A DNA stretch of 64,000 nucleotides from Seminavis robusta (lineage: Eukaryota > Bacillariophyta > Bacillariophyceae > Naviculales > Naviculaceae), in NCBI GenBank assembly GCA_903772945.1, contig CAICTM010000391.1, positions 1 to 64,000 of the forward strand, read 5' to 3'. This document shows positions 41,609-52,447 of the stretch, one piece after another. Under the pieces are notes generated by a model. The model was given only the letters and a program-made list of their open reading frames with translations. It had not been told where the DNA came from and ran no database searches. The position numbers were made by a program, and so were the translations under genes. Every line of letters starts with the position of its first letter. Position 1 is the first letter of the stretch.

Positions 41609-43427
41609 TTAGAAGGTGGTACCGCCGAAAGTACCTTCGCCATTACTGGCGCGTCCGATGCTGTTCCTCTCGCCCGCCATGGCTTCAGTTGGCACGGAGA
41701 TCATGAGGGTCTCTGTATCCTTGTTCGGTTTATACTTTCGAGGCCTAAAGCTCATGCGTCGGAGGATCCCAGCTTCGGGTTGTTCGACACCGTTGCTTCT
41801 ATGACTTCTGCTGCTTTCATTGCTGGATCGCTGTGATTCCAGATCGCCAAATATTGGCATGTCTTTGGCAAAGTCATCCTCTGCAAGACGGTACCTCTTG
41901 GCGTCCCAAGCATAGACCACAGTTGTACTGCAACATATATCAATGATTCCTCTGCGGTCTTCTCGCACCCACGAAACAAACGCACCAGCCACGGCCGGAA
42001 TGCCGAGGTTCGTGAGAAAGGCACGGGATGTGGCTTGGAAGGGAGTGAGATGTGCCACCTTTCCACCATGGGAGTTCAGGACCATCAGTCCCATCACAAC
42101 CTTTCCGACGGTCCTACCAACCACCATTAGGCAGAATGCATCTGTAATGAAGCCAAACAGAAGAATCACAAGAATCGGCAGACCCACCACAAGGAACACT
42201 TCTCTCCGTTGTTCCGTTTCTACTTCAGTAACTTGCATCTCATAAAGCGTGTTCTGTAGCTCGCCCAGAGTGAGCTCTCCTTTGATCAGTTGGTTCCCAA
42301 CGACCCATGCAATAAGAGTATCGTTCAATGTTTTGTCGATTTGCGGTGGGGTGGTAGCTGGTTGGACCGACTCCCACGTTTCGTAGAGTCGTCGAAAGAT
42401 TAGCATGAAGAGCATACCAACTCCAATGGCAATTCCTTTGTCAATACCAAAGGCCACGAACCGGGTGCACACACCGGCATTTCGACCTTGCACAGCAATC
42501 GCCAAATGGGAAGATTTTTTGGGGCACTCCATAGAAGCACGGAGTTTGCGATCGTCACGTCGTTTTCTGGTATCTGAGATGGGTGTTACGGTAGGCAAAG
42601 GAGGGAGAAGCCACTTTCCATAGTCTGATCGCCACCAGAAGCACTGGACGCAACGCCCCATGCGCTGTACGATTTGGTCTCCTTTGATACACATGGCGCG
42701 AATGGAGTCCAGAGCGAGAAAACAGATTCCGGTAGCTGTTGCAAAAAGAGTGGGGCAGAACAGGTGGAGCGGAATACCAGAAGGGGGTGAGACAACGACA
42801 ACCAAGTTTCACTAGCCAGCAGTGGCATGGGGTCTACTCACTGGATCTGGCAATGATGGATTTGAGATTGGATCTCTCGATGACAGCATTGACATCGATT
42901 CTCTCCACAAGTGCATTGACGTCAACCCTAGCAAAGATAGCATCAAAGTCCACCTGCTCAGCAAGATTGTTCCAATCGACCTGAGAGAGAAAACAAAGAG
43001 TAAAAGTGAGAAGATTGCCATGAAAAAGACGCTACCAGTGGCACCCAGTAGCTAGCTAATAGACAACGTGCAGAACTCGAGAATCTTCATAGGTACTCAC
43101 AGTATCCACAATGTCGTTAAAGTTGACACGGCTGATGACATCATTGAGGTCAATTTGTCGAATAACCCCATCCAGATCTACCACCTGAATCAATGGATTG
43201 ACGACCCGTCCAAAGGCTCGCGCAAAGACAGACTTTGTCTCCTCTGTGGAGTTAATGGATCGCTCTGTCAGCTGAGACTTGACTTCGTCCGTCTTGATGG
43301 TGTCTCCAAAGGTGCCTCCGAATGAATCATCATCGGAATCTACATCGTCTGCAAACATGATCTTCGTCGATACCTTGGGGCCGCTCCCAGTGGTGTAGCG
43401 GTCACCTGATAAACCAGCAGTCGCCAT
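41609..43427 (-). CDS. RDD-family membrane protein
   Basis: Exons 43427-43101 and 42980-42842 are clear (GT-AG, phases 0 and 1); the last exon ends at 41609. Exons 1-2 encode VDLDGVIRQIDLNDVISRV, VDVNALVERIDVNAVIERS and similar, the regular V-D-x-N/D-x-I/L repeats that precede RDD domains in bacteria and algae. The last exon has AGVCTRFVAFGIDKGIAIGV (start of RDD), a membrane-spanning set (VFLVVGLPILVILLFGF) and GRTVGKVVMGLMVLNSHGG (second RDD block). RDD proteins are small multi-helix membrane proteins of mostly unknown transport role. The junction of exon 2 to the last exon at the only AG (42812) puts the next part one base out of frame, so it needs checking. Confidence 0.7.
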
Positions 43428-44638
43428 CGCGTCAATAGTCCTCGATCTCTATCTCTCCTTTCCTTCTACAATAGATAGAGTTGTAGTGTCACACTCGAAA
43501 GAAATGAAGAAGCAGCAAAAGCGCGATTCTCTTTCAGTCAAATTCCCTCTCTCTCGCTTTTCACGCTAATTGGTTGTTTTTGTTGCCACCACTCAAGGCA
43601 CACTAAGCATCCGTCGACGAGCAGATTTGCACAGCTTTTGCAACACGTAGGCTTTAGTACAAAAACAAAGCATCATCATTTTCTTACCGTACAAACTGTA
43701 TATTCAATTGTTGAAATCATTTACGAAGCATTGTGTTGTACTAAAGTGTTGAAAAGCCCTAATAATAATTAATAGTACTGTACCGGTACCCTTTTTGTTT
43801 TAGGAGATATATTACATTCTTCTCAACAGATGATCTTTCGCAAAGCAGTATTACGTCTTTATCAGTATTATCAAGTACACGGTAAGGCTTCAACATTACT
43901 TTAGGAAAGGACAGGCAAAAATTTCGAAGGATGCAGCCTGGACGCAGAGAGGGGGGCGACCGAAATTGGGAGGGCCCGACACAGCAACCAATCGAATCAA
44001 TCCTCGTTTTGGCATCCATGTTCAGTACTGGCTATTCAGCTCTAGAGTACCGGTAGTTACTCCTATCGTACTACCTACCGGTAGTAGACTAGCTAGCTAG
44101 TTTTGCTTGTGTTTATTCCTTTAGAACGAGATCTGATGTATTCACGGTCCTGCGTGCGAAACAGCCGGTCGGTCCTGTGACTTTTATGCGGGTATTTCAA
44201 TTCCATTCATTCTACAGAGATGTTGCTTATTCCAGGGTGCAGGTCAATTGGCTTACAGGTGTCTTCATGGCTTTCAACTCGCATACTATTAATAATAGCC
44301 TTTAGGTGTCGTCAAAGTTCTTCCTGCCGGGCACTTTTCTTTTCTGCAACCTGAGCGAGCAGCACCGTTGCTCACCGCCGTATGGAGAACGCAGGGAGAA
44401 TCCCGCCCCTGGCTGATTGACTAAGCCAAGCTTGTATCAGAGCTAGAGATTGATTCGCAAGCACCTTAGCCTCTTGTTCAACAACATTTCTAGTCAATTA
44501 CAATCTTTCGTCTTCTGTCTCTACGTACATGCAGTAGTAGTATCTGAAAAGAGGCCCCGTCTATGATATTTTGCAATTGGTCGGTCGTCATATCGGAAAC
44601 TCAAAGACACTGATTGCTTCCAAAGCAACAGCTCTTTT
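43428..44638. other. Intergenic, no supported gene
   Basis: 1.2 kb with TACCGGTA words near 43783 and 44051, GAGCTAGAG, and CTAGCTAGCTAG near 44090. A minus frame at 43759-44019 has no recognisable domain. Confidence 0.4.
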
Positions 44639-46777
44639 TTATGATTGCGACAAGGATGGGAGCCTAGGATTGCGGCGACGCTTGCGGCTGGTGGGAGATA
44701 TCTGTTGCCCATCCCATGACGCCCACACTTTGGGACATTCCCGCAAAAGACCGTACATTACAGAATGTTTGGTATTGCCCTCCAAGGCATTGATCAAAGT
44801 GATGGAGCAAATGTGATCGACAAAAGTGTGATGAGCAAGACTCGGATCACGCAACTTGCCTCGTCCCAAGGCGTTCAGTGTGGTGTAGTGGATGATTGGT
44901 TCGTTGATCGTAGCAGTCTTGACCTGCAACAAACTCGTATTGTGACTGGCCATTACATCTAGCATGGCTTCTTCGTTTGCCTGATCTGTCTCGAAGCAAG
45001 TTGGGACGTTGAAAAATTGCAAAGTAGTGTTTTGCTTCAGTTCCTCGCAAAGTGGTCCGAAATCCAGCACCGGGTACGAACCAAGCGACAGTGACCGCAA
45101 TTTTCCATTTCCTAGCAGCGCCAAGAGCTCCGTGGTCACGTTGTATTGCTGCTTCACGCTCTTTGGGCCACTCTTCGACTGTTCTTCTGGAGCCTTCGTG
45201 GAGAAATCTCGTCCAAACACATCCAAAGACACTGCGTTTAGAGCCGGCATGAGTGCAAGATTCGAAATGAGCTTTCGCACACAATCCGGGTGCATAAGGC
45301 AGCTAGTAATGGTGAGACTCTGCAAAGGAGACGCTCGGAAAACGTCGGGATTTGGGTTCCACTCCGCCGCGACATCGGTGAACGAGAGCTGCGCCACTTC
45401 CACAGTGGTGAGCTTGTCTCCCGCGCTGCAAGTGACCAAATCGAGCATTCGTCCCAGGAACTGCCCCAGCTGGAAACATTGGATACCGCGGTTGAGTTTC
45501 AACCCCTCTCGAACGGACTGTAAAAGAGCGGAATTGTCAAGCTTGGCATCGTTCGACGGGCATACCAGACAAAAACTGTTGAGGTTGGTGTTCATCTCTA
45601 ACGCCTGCTTGAGAGAAAAGCGGCCTTCGGAGTCCATGTCGGATTGTGCGAGCCGGAGTCTCACTTTGTTGGTTGCTGTGGGGTTGTTCTTGAGACAATC
45701 GAGGAAAAAAGAGAGTCCCTCGGCAGTCCATTCCATGGGCTCGCAGTGCAAGTTTTGCGTGTGCGCCATAATTCGGTTGAGAACTTGAGCCTTGTCCAAG
45801 TCCAAGACAACGGGCTTCCCATAATAGGACTTTCCAACGGTGAATTGCTGCATTACGGGAGCCAAAAGATTGAGAATAAAATACAAGACAAATATATCAT
45901 ATCCTTCGTGGAAAGCATAGTCTAGGGCTGTCATTCCACTGGCAGTCGACAAGACCACACTTTGCGGGTACAGCCCCACCATGAACTGAATAAGGGCAAA
46001 GGTTGCAATTTCGTTGCAGGGAATGAATTGTTTCTTGGCCAAGACGCGATGTAGCGGCAGCATGCCATCGCCATTGAACTTGGTCAAGGCGAGTGGATGT
46101 GAACGCACCAAAAAAGCCGTGACTTCATCGTAGTTGTCATAGACACAAGCAATGTGGAGCGGCAAATTCTGCTCGCGTCCCTGCGGCAATGCTAGCACAT
46201 CCGGCCATAGATTGAGAACCTCACGAATGTGCTCGAGTCCAGTTTGTGAAAAGATGAGATGCGCGAGCGGGTGAAAGCTGTTTCCGGTGCAATCGGCAAA
46301 GCGTTCCGTGGCCAGAACAGGGAACATACTCAGAGTCTCCAAAACATGCTCTTGGTCTCCCATGTCGCTCCACTCTTCCAGGCTGAAGACAACCTCCAGC
46401 TGGACCCGGGCTTCTTCCTCCGTCGCTGGAAACTCATCAAACGGAAGTCCTCCTCGAGCTGTGGAAGATCGAGAGGAAAGGGACACGACAGAGGCTCGAC
46501 TTGCATTCAAATCTTCTACGGCGGTCGTCTCCTGGTGAGAGGGAGGAGGACCTACCAAGAGTGCTTCCGCCGCAGTCACAAAGCCTTCCATTTTCCCCGT
46601 TGCGGCTCTTTTGGCAGATCGGCAGCACTCATCGTCATCGTCGTCAGGAATGGTCGTTGGATTGTCTTGCTCATTTTTGGGGGGCAACGCTGCTGCGGGC
46701 TGCTGGTTGCTGCTGCTGGCCAGAAGTAACAAAGCTGCGGCCTCCGTGGTGTTCTCTTGCTTCAGAGATGGAGTCAT
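44639..46777 (-). CDS. Ankyrin/LRR-like repeat protein
   Basis: 712 residues from the ATG at 46777. The acidic, Ser-rich start (TIPDDDDDECCRSAK) leads into ankyrin-like repeats: LPLHIACVYDNYDEVTAFLV, GMLPLHRVLAKKQFI, GMTALDYAFHEGYDIFVLYF. LRR-like repeats follow: LTTVEVAQLSFTDV, SPLQSLTITSCLMHPD, ALNAVSLDVFGRD, KLRSLSLGSYPVLDF, TTLQFFNVPTCFE. The C-terminal block TTLNALGRGKLRDPS and LINALEGNTKHSVMYGLL is shared with the plus-strand paralogue at 33.4 kb. It ends in a basic cluster SRKRRRNPRLP, a possible nuclear signal. Probable interaction scaffold; role unknown. Confidence 0.78.
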   Translation of the reverse strand: MTPSLKQENTTEAAALLLLASSSNQQPAAALPPKNEQDNPTTIPDDDDDECCRSAKRAATGKMEGFVTAAEALLVGPPPSHQETTAVEDLNASRASVVSLSSRSSTARGGLPFDEFPATEEEARVQLEVVFSLEEWSDMGDQEHVLETLSMFPVLATERFADCTGNSFHPLAHLIFSQTGLEHIREVLNLWPDVLALPQGREQNLPLHIACVYDNYDEVTAFLVRSHPLALTKFNGDGMLPLHRVLAKKQFIPCNEIATFALIQFMVGLYPQSVVLSTASGMTALDYAFHEGYDIFVLYFILNLLAPVMQQFTVGKSYYGKPVVLDLDKAQVLNRIMAHTQNLHCEPMEWTAEGLSFFLDCLKNNPTATNKVRLRLAQSDMDSEGRFSLKQALEMNTNLNSFCLVCPSNDAKLDNSALLQSVREGLKLNRGIQCFQLGQFLGRMLDLVTCSAGDKLTTVEVAQLSFTDVAAEWNPNPDVFRASPLQSLTITSCLMHPDCVRKLISNLALMPALNAVSLDVFGRDFSTKAPEEQSKSGPKSVKQQYNVTTELLALLGNGKLRSLSLGSYPVLDFGPLCEELKQNTTLQFFNVPTCFETDQANEEAMLDVMASHNTSLLQVKTATINEPIIHYTTLNALGRGKLRDPSLAHHTFVDHICSITLINALEGNTKHSVMYGLLRECPKVWASWDGQQISPTSRKRRRNPRLPSLSQS

Positions 46778-47618
46778 TGGGAGAGATAGATGATGCTTTC
46801 GCCACTAAACGGTACCCGCTACGTGTGATCCGGCAATTGCGTGTACGGGTGTACTGTGAGACTGTGAGGATCTTGAGACGTGCTGATCAGGGTAAAGCGA
46901 TGACAACACTGCCTTCTCTTGAGCTGTAGAATGGTCTCGTACGGTAGAAAAGGGGGAAAACACAATGGTTCTCCGCTTCTCCACCTGTGCAATGCACCGT
47001 AGCTTTTCTACGAGATGTTCCTTCCTTGTTTTTGCTGGTGCAAGAGGGAGAGCAGGAAACAGTCGCTCGCGATCGGGGTCCGGAAGGGCGGGAGCTGCTG
47101 TTCGAAAAAAGAGCGAGCCGGACACTCCCCTCCCAAGGCACGTGACCCAGGAAGCAATCTTGAAATCGTAGAAACTTGGTTGAAACATCGAACTTGCCAT
47201 TGAATTCGGCCTTGCGGATCATTGGAGGGAAGTCACCGATTGAATCGAATGATTCGTTCGATTCAGCTCGAAGCTCGTGATGAACCTAGCTAGTAGCTGG
47301 CTAGCTAGCAGCTCCCCTACTAGCTAGCTGCAGTGTAGTTATTCGTTCCGTGGGATCAGGGGGGCGCTAGCTAGCAAGTAGCCAGCCGGTACGAGTAAGA
47401 AACATTCAAGCTACAGTAGAATTTATACATTATACCCCGTGTGTACCTGTACTCTCCCAATGTTGGATGCTACACGTATTGTGCTGGGACGACCAATTTC
47501 CCTTGAGGGTTATCATTTTTCCATGTCAGCCTGAATGATTATTGTGAGGGGGGGAACATGACTGCTTTGGAGTGCTGATGGGTGGAGATATGAGCACCTA
47601 TCGGATTGGTTTCAGTGT
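46778..47618. other. Intergenic, CTAGCTAG-rich
   Basis: Between 47287 and 47390 the word CTAGCTAG and close forms recur at least five times. Open frames on both strands at 46.8-47.2 kb are not supported. Confidence 0.4.
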
Positions 47619-49670
47619 TCAAAGTTGTGCTGGGGGCGGCAAGATGGGCTGTTGCAGGATTTTCTCAAGGACGGACTGGGTAAGAACGGGCTCTTGCTGT
47701 TTCTCTTGTGGTGGCGGGGGCATCGGTGCAACTTGCCGTTCTACCGATACAGTCGACGTGGGAAAGGGGGGTGGATTGTTGTACAGGATAGATTCCAGCA
47801 ATGCCTCACCAGCAGAACGTGTTGGGTGCAAAGGCAGCTGTTCTGACGCCATTGGTGAAGTCTGAGGCAGCGAGACTGGACGAACCTGACCCACACTAGG
47901 AACGAAAAGCTGGAGCGGCGATTGATCGGGGCCCTGGGGGAGCTGGAACTGAGTCGGTGCCAACTCGTGTGGCAATGATTCACCGCTTTGTCCGAACGGG
48001 GGATGGCTGGACGTCACAGGTGCAGAGCCCGGCCAGGATCCGGGGAGCTTTAAATGCGCAGTGCCACCGTTGTTGCTATTGTGTCTTTCATCATTAGGCC
48101 GTACGATTGACACAGGTGCGAGAGGATCCTGATGGGTGGTTGGCTCCGTCTGTTCCGCGTGCAAAAGCGCTGCGCCGCCATCACCGTAGGCAAACGGCGC
48201 CGGAGACAAAAACACATGATCTTCGTCGTCAGCCAAATCATTGGATTTCAATGACGGTCCTTTCATTTGAAACGTGATTTGGGATGGTAAGGGAACTTCC
48301 TCTTCTTCCTCTTTTCCATCCTGCGCATTCTGACCAGACTCAGGTACGATATCTCCAACGGCTGGCAAGCCCGACGAATTGTTTGCACTCTCAGTGTCGA
48401 TGGGTTCAGTCTGTTGAATTGTGACGACATCAGCACCGGAGTGTGGATCTAGGCTGCTTGCCGAGGGCATGCATTGGTCAAGACCATCGTCAGCAAATTC
48501 GGCACTCTCGTCTTCCCACAAATGATGATTGGTTTCAAGTTGCATTCCAACAGTGGCTTCCACCATAGACAGCCGCAAGACGCGTTGTAAGGCTTCTTCC
48601 TCTTCTTGTTCCGTATTGTTGTCAACCACAGTGGTTTCGTGCATGGACAGTTGCAAAATGCGCTGCAATTCTTCCTCTTCAGAATTTAGCTGTTCCTCCA
48701 ACTTTGATTGTGACAACACTCTTTGTAGTTCGTCATCATCTTCGTCGTTATAGTCGGGAGGCGACTGCACCCGTGCCTCGGCTTCCTGAAGTGACAACAT
48801 CATGATCCGTTCCACTTCCTCTTCTTGAGTTTTTGCTGCAGTGGTTGGTTCTAATTGTGACAACGCCATAGCCTGCTCCAACTCTGCTGCTTCTCGTTTT
48901 GCTTCTTCTTCTAACTCCATCTGGCTTTTCTTCAGAATTTGCTGCGTTTGATGCTTTTCTTTGTCGACTTGGGAACGATACCGCCGTGAGTCCTCGAGTG
49001 ATACTGACTTGGCCTTTTCAATCATTTGTGAGTCTGCTGCTATTTCTGAAAGCAGAGGGCTGTTACTGATGCGTTGTTGTGGCGTGGGACGAGTAGATTG
49101 TTGAGCAGCAGCAAATGTCTGAAGGTCTTTTCGAATTTTCTTTCCAATAACTTTCTTCTTGTGCAGTGGACGTAACACTGGAGGAGGGGCCAAAACGATG
49201 GATTCAGGTCGCTGCATGAGTTTGACCTTTGTGTCTTGGCCGATTGGTTCTTCTAAAACAGCAGCACCAGCACCACCGCCAGCAGCAACATTCAATTCTC
49301 GAGCCGTTGGATTGCTCTTCAAGACGTGCCCACTGAGACAATTGACGTAAAAAAATCCCTTCTTCTTCGAATAGCAGAACTCCATTTTCCTCTTGATCAG
49401 CAATTTTTGTACTGCCTGCTTCAATATTGGCCCACCCAAAGATCCACTGTGTGCCCCTGTCCCCGTGATCACCATCACCCATGGATTTCTCTGCTTGGCT
49501 TGGCGTGCCGACGTCTCAAAAAAATTGGTCACGGCACGAATAGCGGTTTCTTTGGTGTAGCCATGGAGATCGATTGTAGCGAACGGTTTAATCTGATTCT
49601 CAGATCGCCCATTCTTCTTCCACGTCAATGAATTGTTGGGCAATGCCCCGGAAGATGGTAACGTTGCCAT
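47619..49670 (-). CDS. Smr-domain protein with about five ubiquitin-interacting motifs
   Basis: 683 residues from ATG at 49670. Residues 30-112 form an Smr domain: FATIDLHGYTKETAIRAVTN with the D-L-H catalytic-type motif at 34-36, then VMVITGTGAHSGSLGGPIL and KKKGFFYVN. Smr domains cut RNA or DNA. A basic linker (HKKKVIGKKIRKD) leads to repeats that fit UIMs, each acidic then L/I-x-x-A/V-L/M-x-x-S: LEQAMALSQLE, VERIMMLSLQE, ELQRVLSQSKLE, ELQRILQLSMHE, ALQRVLRLSMVE. The last 280 residues are disordered, Pro/Gln-rich. Yeast Cue2 and human N4BP2 join Smr to ubiquitin-binding CUE domains and Cue2 cuts mRNA at collided ribosomes; a similar role is inferred here. The R-G after T-G in some Smr domains is T-G here. 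Confidence 0.82.
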   Translation of the reverse strand: MATLPSSGALPNNSLTWKKNGRSENQIKPFATIDLHGYTKETAIRAVTNFFETSARQAKQRNPWVMVITGTGAHSGSLGGPILKQAVQKLLIKRKMEFCYSKKKGFFYVNCLSGHVLKSNPTARELNVAAGGGAGAAVLEEPIGQDTKVKLMQRPESIVLAPPPVLRPLHKKKVIGKKIRKDLQTFAAAQQSTRPTPQQRISNSPLLSEIAADSQMIEKAKSVSLEDSRRYRSQVDKEKHQTQQILKKSQMELEEEAKREAAELEQAMALSQLEPTTAAKTQEEEVERIMMLSLQEAEARVQSPPDYNDEDDDELQRVLSQSKLEEQLNSEEEELQRILQLSMHETTVVDNNTEQEEEEALQRVLRLSMVEATVGMQLETNHHLWEDESAEFADDGLDQCMPSASSLDPHSGADVVTIQQTEPIDTESANNSSGLPAVGDIVPESGQNAQDGKEEEEEVPLPSQITFQMKGPSLKSNDLADDEDHVFLSPAPFAYGDGGAALLHAEQTEPTTHQDPLAPVSIVRPNDERHNSNNGGTAHLKLPGSWPGSAPVTSSHPPFGQSGESLPHELAPTQFQLPQGPDQSPLQLFVPSVGQVRPVSLPQTSPMASEQLPLHPTRSAGEALLESILYNNPPPFPTSTVSVERQVAPMPPPPQEKQQEPVLTQSVLEKILQQPILPPPAQL

Positions 49671-52447
49671 GTTGTCCGAGGTTGATTGTGATCTTGTGTC
49701 ATACGTGACGGGTGACTCGACTCAGGTCAAATCGAACTGCCACAACTAAAAACAAAAACTAATTTGGAATGACGCCCAAGAAGGAGACTGGGTGTGGAGG
49801 ATTGTAACAGGCTAAACTGAAAATGGGTACCTGGTACTCGTCGCATTTTTGTTCGCCGCTGATGAAATTTTTGTGCTGCAGTGCTGCTGTGCTTTGGTGG
49901 CCTTGTGCAATCGTTTGTCGTGACTCAACGCACGAAACCTCAACGATCGCAGATCGCAGGCTTAGAACTATTGCGGCCCACTAATGCTTTGAACTCAAAA
50001 GGATTTAACCATTGAGACACATTTCCGCGCCAACCTCGACTCAAACTCGACTGACTCGACTAGAATCAACTGTGACTGAAGAGTTTTTCTCGCCCGCCAT
50101 CAAGCTTGAAATGATGAAGGCACCCACGAGCTCATAAGGCTCTCTGCTGATACCATGGTACTCGTACTTCAGCATCATATGCGTATGAACTATGGTAAGA
50201 TGTGAAAGTATCTATTACTCAGTACTCCAGTAGTCGTTTGCATATGTGGTGACAAAGAAAGACTTGCGTGAACGTTGTGGGTCTTTCCAAAGTTCTACTG
50301 AAGAGTTGTCTGTAGTCTGTAGTGTTTGTGAACAAGAGGCATCGATATGCCGCCACTAAGGAGTACACGTAAAGTGTACTGCTCGGGGAAACAAAAGAAA
50401 AGCCTTCGCCATGACATACATTGACTTCGGTCAAACTTGTCGCAAAACTCTTCCTTGTCTGAAAGAAGGGCCTGACTTTGGGCGCTGCAACTCATGTACC
50501 TTGGTAATCGTTATTCGAATGGCACAAATATGGTTGCCGTTTTCAATTCTTGCTTGGCCCCAATGAGTACAGTTGCCGCTCTCTCTTCGTACCGGGGCCC
50601 TGTCGATAGAGAGTGGAGTGCCCTCGTCGCCATGAAAGTGCGATGAAAGAGTTACACGGCAGGAACTTCACCGAAGGATTTCTTTAGCAATTCCTGAACT
50701 TCACCGAAGGATTCTTGTACCAATTCCTGCATTCATCCAACATCAGTACCATAACAACTTCTTGGTTTTGACCACTGCCCAAAAAGGAAACCAAAAACGT
50801 TCTTATGCTTAAGTCTCGTTCGGTCCCTCCCCATCAGATGCTCGTCCTAGGTCCCAGGCAACCGGCGCCTTCGAGTGCTGTCTCCTATCTCCTACAGGAC
50901 TTTGATGCGGCGCTTCCCAAGAAGCCCGCCAGAAGGACTTCGAACGATACATCACTGCTTACGGTGAAGGCGCCTGATGTTGTGTAGCGTGCCCTGAGAG
51001 CTACGAACTTTCTGCTGCTTCTGAGTGACAATGCAGTCAAGAATACCTGCAACTGAGTCTAAATCCAACAGAGAACAAACTAGACGTTTCGTTTGGCTTG
51101 GCTGGTACTTGGAGCACTCCAGGAGCTCTGGGGGCGCCTGCACAGTTATTACGTTATCAGCTGGCTACAGTCAATTCGATCTTGAGCCTCCTCATCTTTC
51201 GTTTCATTTATTTGTTTTGGCAAGATCCATCTTTCACAATCTGGGCTACATGTATTCATCAATCTTCAATCTTATTACTGGAATATGTCTAGCTAGTGTC
51301 TAGGTCCTACAGCTGCGTTTTGGTGCTCTTGCCTCTTGAACAGTTCCACTGCCGTACCGGTACCCCGTACCGTACATAGCGAAGAGCTACATGTACCGGA
51401 GTTGTTGCGCCCCATTGCTCCCACATAACTCTTACACAAGTACACCAGTTGGTAGCTTGTCTGTGCATTATCAAAGAGATGCCAAGTCCAGAAAGTGTAA
51501 GCTGACGATGCGGTGTACAGAAGTCAAGGGAAAGAGCACGTTCCTAAGGCAACTAGTGTTTAACAAAACGAAGATTATGGTTCCTTTTTGCCGTCGCCAT
51601 GGACATTGAGTGCTCCGAAAAACATTTGGCGGGATCAGACCTCATTGTCCGTTAACCCCAAGAGGTTGACTTGTTTCCTCTTGTTGGGCTCTTGTGAGTC
51701 CCTCTCGGGACCCTGTCTGAAGGATCTTGTCAAACAATGTCCCAGCATAATCTTGTTGGGTGACCTTACTGTATCTTTTTTGTACCAATATTTCGTCAGA
51801 ATGGAAAGATGATTTCACGGATGCCCAAGGTCCAGTTCCTTGGGGCCAAGCGAGGGGCTGTGCCTCGCTTCGCGCGAAGATCTGCGTCATCATCGGACAC
51901 ACTATGTTGACCAGTGCAGTCATAGAGAAGAGTGACTGTACTCTTGAGTACTATAGTCACGAATCACAAAGACAGATGAAGGAAGCTGTTCTCGCTTATC
52001 AACCTCCCTCCATTTACATTAGAAGTATGTTGTCGGCATTGGGGGGTGAGATGTTTCCCCAATTGATTGCACCTCTTGCCATTAGGTTCACGTTTTGGTC
52101 AGGGCTAGGTACTGTTTGGCACCACTGGAGAGACGCTTTTACACCTACATTTGTAAATCGATTGTCGGAAACAACAGAACTCTGGATCCGTTCGAATCCC
52201 TGGAATTCAGGTCGTCACAACACTAGGTGGCTACCTCTCCGTTGCTTCAAAAGGGCTGGCAGGGGTCACCCCAAGGAGGCTCAGTGTATTATCTTATTTA
52301 GTCGTCGCGTGGCTTGATCAGTTCATCAGCACAACTCCAATCACATTTCCACTCATTTTCATGCCCGAAGAGGCCTCATAAACGTGTTGATCTGATCTCC
52401 GAGATCGGATAGGAAGGACTACAACTCCAGAGCCAGAGCATAAAAGT
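49671..52447. other. Long intergenic region with possible relic frames
   Basis: 2.8 kb without a supported gene. A 33-bp direct repeat GAACTTCACCGAAGGATT... lies at about 50664-50730 (two copies). A plus frame at 51760-52317 (185 codons) and, in another frame, a peptide GGYLSVASKGLAGVTPRRLS followed by LSYLVVAWLDQF and a stop near 52378 look protein-like but have no start or partner. Together they suggest remains of a gene or element that I cannot name. Confidence 0.4.

Noticed and set aside
46805-47222. Minus frames upstream of the ankyrin-LRR gene
   Set aside because: No start context, no domain, and several overlapping frames are open equally.
52245-52300. A GSPQGG box like the reverse-transcriptase G-x-P-Q-G motif
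   Set aside because: It is in a frame that stops soon after and no other RT motif is nearby.
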